Shown in pieces: positions 6,547 through 13,852 of a stretch of 64,000 bases of DNA (positions are counted from its first letter, which is position 1; each line of letters begins with the position of its first letter). Origin of the DNA: Rhodocyclaceae bacterium (GTDB lineage: Bacteria > Pseudomonadota > Gammaproteobacteria > Burkholderiales > Rhodocyclaceae); contig JAGRGB010000046.1 of assembly GCA_020445745.1 (NCBI GenBank), positions 27,571 through 91,570 of the forward strand. Reading direction: 5' to 3'. The notes beneath the pieces were generated by a model that had not been told where the DNA came from, did not search any database, and saw only the letters and a program-made list of their open reading frames with translations. Made by a program: the position numbers and the translations under genes.

Positions 6547-9141
6547 ATGAGACCTGCCCAACCCCTTGTCGCCATCGCCCTCGCCCTGCTCGTCGGCACC
6601 GCGGTCGCCGAAAAGGTGTCGGACGTGCGTGCCACCAAGCACAACTTTTCGGCGACCGAAGTCGGCCGCACCACCGGGACGGCGCCATCCCGCAATGTCG
6701 TCGCCAGCACCGAGACCGAGGTCTGCGTGTTCTGCCACACGCCGCACGCTGCCAACACCGCGGCGCCCGCCCCGCTGTGGAACCGCGAACTCGGCTCCAC
6801 CGCCTACACCCCGTACACGTCGTCCAGCCTCGATGCCGAGGTCATCCGTGGCCAGGCGCTCGAGCAGCCGGGCGGCAGCTCGAAGCTCTGCCTGTCGTGC
6901 CACGACGGCACGCTGGCAATCGGCAACGTCAATGTGCAGGCCGGCCGCACCGACGTGTCGATCTCGATGACCGGCACCGCCGCCGACGGTTCGATGCCGG
7001 CCGGCGCGGGAGCGAGCACCGGGTTCACCCGCGACCTCGGCGTCGACCTGACCAACGACCATCCGATCTCGGTGACCTTCGACAGCACGCTTGCCGCCCG
7101 CGACGGCGAGCTGCGACCGGTCAATACCCAGCAGCGCTGGCCGGCGGACGGCTCGATCATCGGCGTGCGCTCGGCCGGATTCAAGCCGGCGGTGCCCCTC
7201 GAACCGACCGGCAGTCTCAACGAAGGCCAGGTGCAGTGCGCCAGCTGCCACGACCCGCACCTGTACGACACCGAGGAGTCCACCAAGGGGCCGCAGAAGT
7301 TCCTGCGCCAGAACCGCTTCCAGGTCGTCCAGCCGACCAACACCCACAATCCCGATTCCGACATCATCTGCCTGTCCTGCCACGACAAGAACCAGGGCAA
7401 CGCGAGCTGGGCCTTCTCGGTCCATGCCAACGAGATCACCGCAGACGAGACCTACAAGAGCGCTTCGGCCAGCCTGCGGGAATTTCCGGACGCCCAGCCG
7501 GTGTGGCGCGCCGCCTGCCTGAACTGCCACGACACCCATACCGTGCAAGGTTCCCGGCGCCTGCTGCGGGAAGGCACGGACAGCATCGCGACACCGAAGA
7601 CCGGCGGCAACCCGGCGCTGGAGGAGACCTGCTACCAGTGCCACACGACGACGGCGTCGAGCGTCGTCAACACCGCCAACGGCACCGTGCCGAACATCCA
7701 GAGCGACTTCAACCTGACGCGCCACATGCCGATCCGCTCCATCGAACAGCCTGCCGGCGAGGAGCGCCACGACATCAACGCCAACTTCAGCGACGGCCTG
7801 AACGACTGCACCGGTCCGACCTCGGCGTGCGCCAAGGACTTGATGGAGCCGCGTGCGACGCTCGGCGTCGCCAACCTCGACAACCGTCACGCGGAATGCA
7901 CCGACTGCCACAATCCGCACCGCATCATCCGCAGCGCCGGCGGCCTGCCGGGCACCCTGTCGCAGCTCAACACCTCGTCGGACAGCCGCGCCACCCACGA
8001 CCATTCGGCGCCGCACAGCAACGCGATTTCCGGTGCGCTGCGCGGCCAGTGGGGGGTCGAGCCGGTCTACGGCAGCGGTTCTTTCTTCTCGCTGCCGGTC
8101 AGCTACATCGTCAAGCGCGGCGACCCCGGCACCAACACCAGCACCGCCGCCGCCCAGCCCTACCTGACCCGCGAATACCAGATCTGCCTGAAGTGCCATT
8201 CGGATTTCGGCTACACCGACGACAACGTGCTGCCGAGCGGCAACACCCGGCCCCAGCTCGACAGCGCGCCCAGCCTGACCGGCATCAACCCGGACGGCCG
8301 CACCAACTTCACCCGCTACACCAATCAGGCCCGCGAGCTGCAGCCGACCAACGCGAGCGGCGCGACCGGCGCCGACGCCGCCTATTCGACGAACAATTTC
8401 CGCGGTTGGCACCCGGTGATCGGCGCGACCGGGAGAACTCTCGGCGTCCGCGGGATCACCGGCTCGTCGCCATGGCTGAGCCCGTGGACCAACAACGTCG
8501 GCACCCAGACGATGTACTGCTCGGACTGCCACGGCAGCAGCACCGGCAGTACCACGGTCGACCCAGGCTCCAATCCCTGGGGACCCCACGGCTCCCAGAA
8601 CAAGTTCATCCTGAAGGGGGTGTGGGGCCCGGGCATGGGCGGCACCGATCGCGACGGCAACCCGACCTCGAACTTCCTGTGCTTCAAGTGCCACGACCGG
8701 CCGGTGTACGCCGGCCGCAGCGACACCGGCCGCCGCACCGGTTTCTACGACGGCGTGCGCGGCAAGAACAATCTGCACAACTACCATACCGACAAGATTC
8801 AGCGGATCTTCTGCACCTGGTGCCACGTCGCGGTGCCCCATGGCTGGAAGAACAAGATGCTGCTGGTGAACCTGAATGACATCGGACCCGAGGCCGGCCA
8901 GAGTGGCAGCAAGGAGGTGTCGACCAGTGGCGACAGCGACAACTACAGCAACGGGCCCTACTACGCCCGGGCGAAGCTGAAGATCGTCAACTTCTCGCCG
9001 AGCGGCGACTGGGACTGGGACAACTGCGGGTCGGCCGGCAAGGGCGACCCGGATCGCATCCCGAGCAGCAACGGCAACACCTCGAACAACACCCAGGTGG
9101 GCATCGACTGGATGAAGAGCACTTGCAACAATCCGCCGTGA
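6547..9141 (+). CDS. Secreted undecaheme c-type cytochrome
   Basis: The 864-residue product has a signal peptide (about 1-21). Eleven CxxCH motifs run from residue 60 to about 756: CVFCH, CLSCH, CASCH, CLSCH, CLNCH, CYQCH, CTDCH, CLKCH, CSDCH, CFKCH and CTWCH. Several are followed by DxH or NPH, and isolated His residues that could be distal ligands are scattered between them. The spacers are long and rich in Asn, Thr, Ser and Gly, as in large extracellular multiheme proteins. It follows the NHL lipoprotein directly and overlaps the ResB-like gene. A terminal electron-transfer protein or a filament-forming cytochrome is the likely role; which one cannot be told from sequence alone. Confidence 0.9.
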   Translation: MRPAQPLVAIALALLVGTAVAEKVSDVRATKHNFSATEVGRTTGTAPSRNVVASTETEVCVFCHTPHAANTAAPAPLWNRELGSTAYTPYTSSSLDAEVIRGQALEQPGGSSKLCLSCHDGTLAIGNVNVQAGRTDVSISMTGTAADGSMPAGAGASTGFTRDLGVDLTNDHPISVTFDSTLAARDGELRPVNTQQRWPADGSIIGVRSAGFKPAVPLEPTGSLNEGQVQCASCHDPHLYDTEESTKGPQKFLRQNRFQVVQPTNTHNPDSDIICLSCHDKNQGNASWAFSVHANEITADETYKSASASLREFPDAQPVWRAACLNCHDTHTVQGSRRLLREGTDSIATPKTGGNPALEETCYQCHTTTASSVVNTANGTVPNIQSDFNLTRHMPIRSIEQPAGEERHDINANFSDGLNDCTGPTSACAKDLMEPRATLGVANLDNRHAECTDCHNPHRIIRSAGGLPGTLSQLNTSSDSRATHDHSAPHSNAISGALRGQWGVEPVYGSGSFFSLPVSYIVKRGDPGTNTSTAAAQPYLTREYQICLKCHSDFGYTDDNVLPSGNTRPQLDSAPSLTGINPDGRTNFTRYTNQARELQPTNASGATGADAAYSTNNFRGWHPVIGATGRTLGVRGITGSSPWLSPWTNNVGTQTMYCSDCHGSSTGSTTVDPGSNPWGPHGSQNKFILKGVWGPGMGGTDRDGNPTSNFLCFKCHDRPVYAGRSDTGRRTGFYDGVRGKNNLHNYHTDKIQRIFCTWCHVAVPHGWKNKMLLVNLNDIGPEAGQSGSKEVSTSGDSDNYSNGPYYARAKLKIVNFSPSGDWDWDNCGSAGKGDPDRIPSSNGNTSNNTQVGIDWMKSTCNNPP

Positions 9142-10163
9142 TCGATCCGGGCGAGAAGGACGCGCTGACCACGGGCGGCCCCGCGCTGCCCGTTTTGCTT
9201 CGCGGCGTCGCGGCGCTGGGCTCGCTGAAGCTCACGCTGACGCTGCTCGTCGTGCTGGTTCCGGCGATCGTGCTCGCCTACAACTCGGAGCAATGGCGCA
9301 GCTGGCCCCTGGCGCTGCCGCTGGCCGGGCTCGCGGTGAATCTGCTGGCCGCGCTGCTGAGCAATCCCGCCTTTCGCCGGCAGACCGCGCTGATCGTCTT
9401 TCATCTCGCCCTGGTGGCGCTGCTGCTGCTGATCGCGGCCGGCCGCATGAGCTACCTCAAGGGCACGCTCGAGGTCACCGAGGGCGCCTGGTACGAGGGC
9501 GGGGCGCTGACCTCGACCGACGCCGCGCGCTGGCACGCCGGCGACCTCGACCAGGTCCGCTTCACCAATCTCGGCTTCACCATCGACTACGCCGCCGGCG
9601 TGCGCCGCGGCCCGACCCGCAACCATGTGCGCTGGATCGACGAGCATGGCCGCGCGCGCGAGGCCGTGATCGGCGACCAGGATCCGCTGGTGATCGAGGG
9701 CTACCGCTTCTACACCAGCTTCAACAAGGGTTTCGCGCCGACCTTCGCGTTTACGCCGGCCACGGGCGAGACGATCGTCGGCGCCGTTCATCTGCCGTCC
9801 TATCCGATCCACCAGTACGAGCAGACCCGGGAATGGGCACTGCCGGGCACCCACCGCAAGCTGTGGATCCTGCTCGATTTCGACGAGACCATCCTCGACC
9901 CGGCGCAGCCTTCGGCGTTCCGCGTGCCGGCGGAGTACCAGGTGATCGTGCGCGACGACGACCGGCGCTGGGCACTCCACGCCGGCGAGGCCATCGACCT
10001 GCCCGAGGGCCGGCTCGAGCTGGCCGGCCTTCGCACCTGGATGGGATACAACGTGTTCTACGACTGGACCCTGCCGTGGCTTGCGGCGACCGCGGCGCTG
10101 GCGGTACTCGGCCTGGGATGGCACTTCAGCGCGAAATTCCGCCGCAGGGCCTGGGACGCCTGA
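9138..10163 (+). CDS. ResB/Ccs1-like cytochrome c maturation protein (short form)
   Basis: The GTG start overlaps the stop of the multiheme cytochrome (GTGA). The 341-residue membrane protein has three N-terminal transmembrane segments (roughly 28-50, 58-80, 88-110), a periplasmic domain of about 190 residues and a last transmembrane segment near 308-328 followed by a basic tail. That is the topology of ResB, the partner of CcsA in System II heme ligation. It is shorter than classic ResB proteins, which exceed 450 residues. His residues near transmembrane segments 3 (FHLALV) and 4 (GWHFSAK) may contact heme. It is adjacent to the ResC/CcsA gene, which supports the call. Confidence 0.82.
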   Translation: MIDPGEKDALTTGGPALPVLLRGVAALGSLKLTLTLLVVLVPAIVLAYNSEQWRSWPLALPLAGLAVNLLAALLSNPAFRRQTALIVFHLALVALLLLIAAGRMSYLKGTLEVTEGAWYEGGALTSTDAARWHAGDLDQVRFTNLGFTIDYAAGVRRGPTRNHVRWIDEHGRAREAVIGDQDPLVIEGYRFYTSFNKGFAPTFAFTPATGETIVGAVHLPSYPIHQYEQTREWALPGTHRKLWILLDFDETILDPAQPSAFRVPAEYQVIVRDDDRRWALHAGEAIDLPEGRLELAGLRTWMGYNVFYDWTLPWLAATAALAVLGLGWHFSAKFRRRAWDA

Positions 10164-10167
10164 GCGA

Positions 10168-10980
10168 ATGGAACGGGAACTGCAGATTCTCTGGGCGGCC
10201 ATCGTCGCCTACGTGCTCGGCGGCGTGCTGGCGATCTTCGGCGTGGCCCTCGGTCGCCGACGGGGCCACGTGGTGCTGGGCCTGCTGCTCGCCGGCCTGC
10301 TGCTGCATGCGCTATCCCTCGGACTCCGCTGGCAACGCCTCGACCATGGACCGTTCATCACGCTGTTCGAGATCCTGTCGTCGAACGTCTGGAGCCTGAT
10401 GCTGGTGTACCTGATCGCCTACTGGCGGATCCCCAAGATCCGGCCCAGCGCGGCGATCGTCATGCCGGTGATGTTCGTGCTGATGGGCTGGCTGATGCTC
10501 GCCCATCCTGGCGAGGGCCATTTCCCGCCGACCTACCGCACCCCCTGGCTGTTCATCCACATCGGCATGGCCAAGGTCTTCCTCGGCGCCACGCTGGTGG
10601 CCCTGGGCATCGCCGGCATCGTGCTGCTGCGCCGCTACCGCCTCGCCGTCCAGCGCTTCGCGTCGCTGCCCGAGGACCGCCGGCTGGACGAACTCGCCTA
10701 CCGCTTCATGGCCCTGGCGCTGGTGTTCGACACCCTGATGCTGATCACCGGCGCGATCTGGGCGCAGGACGCGTGGGGGCGCTACTGGGCCTGGGACCCG
10801 CTCGAGACCTGGTCCTTCGTGACCTGGCTGCTGCTCGCCTTCGCGATCCACCTGCGCCTCACCTACCGCCCGCAGCCGGTACGGGGCGCGTGGATGATCG
10901 TGGCGGTCTTCGTGCTGGCGTTCCTGACCTTCTTCGGTGTGCCGTTCGTCTCCGAATCTCCCCACAAGGGGGCGATATGA
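10168..10980 (+). CDS. ccsA: ResC/CcsA-like heme transport and ligation protein
   Basis: This 270-residue polytopic membrane protein carries the tryptophan-rich WWD motif (WGRYWAWDPLETW near residues 205-217), which binds heme in the HHP family. Conserved His residues lie in FIHIGMAK and in FAIHLRL. With the ResB-like protein it forms System II cytochrome c synthetase, which exports heme and attaches it to CxxCH motifs in the periplasm. The gene starts five bases after the ResB stop and overlaps the next gene. It is probably dedicated to the cytochromes just upstream. ccsA and resC are both used for this family. Confidence 0.87.
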   Translation: MERELQILWAAIVAYVLGGVLAIFGVALGRRRGHVVLGLLLAGLLLHALSLGLRWQRLDHGPFITLFEILSSNVWSLMLVYLIAYWRIPKIRPSAAIVMPVMFVLMGWLMLAHPGEGHFPPTYRTPWLFIHIGMAKVFLGATLVALGIAGIVLLRRYRLAVQRFASLPEDRRLDELAYRFMALALVFDTLMLITGAIWAQDAWGRYWAWDPLETWSFVTWLLLAFAIHLRLTYRPQPVRGAWMIVAVFVLAFLTFFGVPFVSESPHKGAI

Positions 10981-12314
10981 GGCCCTTCCCTCCCATCGAC
11001 GATGCCGGCCGGCGCCGGCACGCTCAGAACTGGATGGCGCTGGCCGCCGGGGCAGTCGCCGCTGCAGGGCTGTTCGCGGTCCTGATTGCGCTGGCGCGGG
11101 TTCCGGCGATCGGACGGCTGTTCCCCGGGGCGGAGTTCTACCGCGTCGCACTGACGCTGCACGTGACCCTGTCCCAGGGCGTCTGGTTCATGGCCTTTGC
11201 CGCATGCCTGTGGTCGCTCGCGACGACCCGGGGACCGACGCCGATCGACCGCCTGTGCCTGGCGGCGGCGGCTGTCGGGGCGACCGGCATCGCTTTGTCG
11301 GTCGGGGTCGGGGAACCGGTAGCGCTGATGAGCAACTACCTGCCGGTGCTCGATTCACGACTTTTCATCGGCGCCTACCTGCTGTTCGGGCTGGCGCTCG
11401 CGGTACGTGCCGCTCGCAGCACCCTGCCCTTGCCGCTGCGCCCGCCTGCCAGCCTTGCCGACGCCCGCTTGCTGGGCCTGCGGCTCGCCGCGATGGGATT
11501 CTGCGCATGCCTGCTGATGGCGCTCGCTGCCCGTCATGGCGTCGCCGACAGCGTCGACGGGCTCGCCTACTATGAGTCCGTGTTCTGGGGAGCCGGCCAT
11601 CTGTGGCAGTTCGTGCTCGTGCTGCTGATGATGGTGTGCTGGCTGGAGCTGGCGCCGCCCGATCCGCGGCGGCTCGCGCCGGCAATGCCGGCCGGCCTGC
11701 TGGTGCTGGCCGCGGCGCCGATCATCGCCGGCATCGCACTGGCGATGTACCGCAGCCCCCTCGACACCGATTACGTCACCGGCTTCACGCAGTTGATGCA
11801 ATGGGCCTCGTGGCCGGCGCCGGTGATCCTGTTCGTGCTCCTGCTGCGCGCCAGTCCGCGCGCGATGCCCGGTTTCGGCCTGTCGGCCGTGCTGTTCGTG
11901 CAGGGCCTCGTGATCGGTGCGCTGATCGACGGCCAGACCACCCTGGTCACCGCCCACTACCACGGCACGATCGGTGCGGTGACGCTGGCATTCATGGCGA
12001 CCGCGCTGCAGTTGCTGCCGAGACTCGGCGCGACCGCCGTCGGCGCAGGCGCGGCGCGCAGCCAGCTGGCCTGCTACGGCTGGGGCATCATGCTGATGAT
12101 GCTCGGCCTCGCCGGCGCCGGGCTGATGGGCGCGCCGCGCAAGACGCCCGGGGACCTGGGCCTCACCTGGAGCGTCGAGACCGTGTCGCGGATCATGCTC
12201 GGCATCGGCGGCCTGCTCGCCACGATCGGCATTCTGATGTTCGCCTACCTGATTCTGGTCCGGCTGTGGCCGGTCGCGCTCGGACGAGGAATCGAGAATG
12301 AAGCAGCCCGCTGA
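10977..12314 (+). CDS. Heme-copper oxidase subunit I-like membrane protein without the CuB His pair
   Basis: The 445-residue product has about 11-12 transmembrane segments. Candidate heme ligands match the subunit I pattern: His62 (LHVTLSQ), His208 (GAGHLWQF) and the His-x-His pair 327/329 (TAHYHGTIG). The double His that ligates CuB on helix 7 of oxidases and the metal-binding residues of nitric oxide reductases are not seen in the matching stretch (about 225-290). No subunit II or III gene lies nearby. It starts inside the CcsA stop (ATGA), so it is coupled to cytochrome maturation. A heme-binding membrane electron carrier or a heme-handling protein is more likely than an active oxygen reductase. 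Confidence 0.75.
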   Translation: MRPFPPIDDAGRRRHAQNWMALAAGAVAAAGLFAVLIALARVPAIGRLFPGAEFYRVALTLHVTLSQGVWFMAFAACLWSLATTRGPTPIDRLCLAAAAVGATGIALSVGVGEPVALMSNYLPVLDSRLFIGAYLLFGLALAVRAARSTLPLPLRPPASLADARLLGLRLAAMGFCACLLMALAARHGVADSVDGLAYYESVFWGAGHLWQFVLVLLMMVCWLELAPPDPRRLAPAMPAGLLVLAAAPIIAGIALAMYRSPLDTDYVTGFTQLMQWASWPAPVILFVLLLRASPRAMPGFGLSAVLFVQGLVIGALIDGQTTLVTAHYHGTIGAVTLAFMATALQLLPRLGATAVGAGAARSQLACYGWGIMLMMLGLAGAGLMGAPRKTPGDLGLTWSVETVSRIMLGIGGLLATIGILMFAYLILVRLWPVALGRGIENEAAR

Positions 12315-12936
12315 CAAGCGTCGCGACCGACGCCCGCTGGCGCTGCTGCTGACCGTGGCCGGAGTCACCCTCGGCGGTCTGCTGGTAGCCCGTTACGACG
12401 ACATCGCGGCCGGCGTGCAGTCCCTGCGCCAGCGTGGCCACGCCGAGATGCAGCGCCGCGGCGAACTCGAACAGCGCTTCCGCCAGGGCGTCGTGATGCT
12501 TCATGCGCGCCGCTACGACGAGGCCGCCAAGGCCTTCCACCGGGTGCTGCAGCTCGCCCCGCGGCTGCCGGAAGCACACGTGAACATGGGCTTTTCGCTG
12601 GTCGGCCTGGCGCAATGGCCGGCCGCCCACGATTTCTTCGCGACCGCCATCGAACTCAATCCGGAACAGGCCAATGCCTACTACGGCCTGGCGGTGGCCC
12701 TCGAGGGGCTGGAAGACCTCCCCGGAGCGATCGGAGCGATGCGCACCTATGTCCATCGCAGCGGCCCCGAGGATCCATTCCGTCGCAAGGCCGAGGCTGC
12801 CATCTGGGAGTGGCGCGCGCGCCTCGAGCAGGCAAGGCCGCAGATCGAGGTGCCGGCGAACGCTTCGCCGGCCCGGCCGCCAACCGGCGCACCGGGCAGC
12901 TCGAGCGGCAGCACGGACGGAAAGGACCCCGGCTGA
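12298..12936 (+). CDS. Membrane-anchored TPR protein
   Basis: The 212-residue protein has one transmembrane segment (about 14-32), then TPR units: RQGVVMLHARRYDEAAKAFH, then LPEAHVNMGFSLVGLAQWPA, then EQANAYYGLAVALEGLEDLP. A Pro/Ser/Gly-rich tail ends the chain. The gene overlaps the oxidase-like gene by 17 bases and is the last gene of the cytochrome operon. TPR proteins of this shape often hold apocytochromes during heme attachment (compare CcmI), but the role here is inferred. A 16-bp perfect palindrome (12948-12963) lies 11 bases past the stop. Confidence 0.82.
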   Translation: MKQPADKRRDRRPLALLLTVAGVTLGGLLVARYDDIAAGVQSLRQRGHAEMQRRGELEQRFRQGVVMLHARRYDEAAKAFHRVLQLAPRLPEAHVNMGFSLVGLAQWPAAHDFFATAIELNPEQANAYYGLAVALEGLEDLPGAIGAMRTYVHRSGPEDPFRRKAEAAIWEWRARLEQARPQIEVPANASPARPPTGAPGSSSGSTDGKDPG

Positions 12937-13229
12937 GCCATCGCCCGTTCCCGAAATCGGGAAGCGCTGGCGCCGCCCTCGGCGGAGCAAATCCGTGCGC
13001 AATCCGCGGCACGATCCCGGCTCGGCGGCAATCTGGGCACACCGCTTGCTTATTACAAACTAGCTAAACCGGTCTCGGGCCAGGATCCGATGAAACCAAT
13101 CCAGTCACCCCACGCCTGCACAATGACGCCCCGGTGCCAACGAGCCGCGGACGTCCGCCGCCGACGGCCACCCGGTGCCGGTGAGCGCGATATGCCACGG
13201 CCGACGGCGAGCCGTCCTGTGGAGGAATC

Positions 13230-13424
13230 ATGAGCTGGGGCAACTGGCACGAATTCTGGAGCATGGGTGGCCACGGACTCTACGTGTGGGGTTCCTATGC
13301 GGTGACACTGGCCGTGATCGTGACCGAGATCGGCGTGCTGCTGGTGAAACGCAAGTCGATCCTGGAGCATCTCGGTCGTCTCAGCCGCTTGTCCCGCCGC
13401 AAGAACACGCCACGTCCCCAGTGA
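13230..13424 (+). CDS. ccmD: CcmD, heme exporter subunit
   Basis: The small 64-residue protein has the CcmD signature near its start (FWSMGGHGLYVWGSY), one transmembrane helix (about 17-38) and a basic cytoplasmic tail. CcmD holds CcmC and helps release heme-loaded CcmE from the CcmABC complex. GGAGG at 13221-13225 lies four bases before ATG. No ccmC lies upstream: the previous gene is the TPR protein, 293 bases away. Confidence 0.9.
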   Translation: MSWGNWHEFWSMGGHGLYVWGSYAVTLAVIVTEIGVLLVKRKSILEHLGRLSRLSRRKNTPRPQ

Positions 13425-13852
13425 GCACGCCACCCGCCCGCCGCTGCCCGCATCGGGTGCCGCAGGGGTTTCGCGGAGCCTTGCTCCGCGCCTGCGACAC
13501 GGATCGGCCGTGCCAGCCCGATTCCTCGAAGAATTCGTCTTCCACTGCGCTGCGGTGCGTCCCCGGCAAGGGTTCGCGGGTCGCGGTCGTGATCGGCCCC
13601 GGCGGCGCCACCCAGGGCAGTCCGGAACGCCGATCGGCGGCGCGGGAACCCTGTCCGACAAGCCCCGGTCCCAGGACTGCGGCGGTCAGTGACGGTGTTG
13701 CCGGGACGACGGGCCTCGGGGCGCGTATCTTCCATCCGGGTTAGACTAAGAGGTTAAGTGTACGCAACCGTGCGTGACCGGATCTCCGGCAGCGGCGATT
13801 GCTCGACTACCACGCGGCGGGCCGAACCCGCAACGCATTCGGAGGCCATGCC
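13425..13852 (+). other. 428-bp gap at the usual position of ccmE; no gene supported
   Basis: In standard System I operons ccmE lies between ccmD and ccmF. Here no frame encodes a protein with the CcmE heme-binding HxxxY motif or its N-terminal anchor, and the open frames present look like shadows. A less GC-rich patch around 13740-13765 may hold a promoter for ccmF, but no good -35/-10 pair is visible. Confidence 0.5.

Noticed and set aside
6499-8841. Minus-strand open frame opposite the 11-heme cytochrome
   Set aside because: Composition is dominated by Val, Ala, Gly and Arg with no domain, and the plus strand has a signal peptide and eleven heme motifs.
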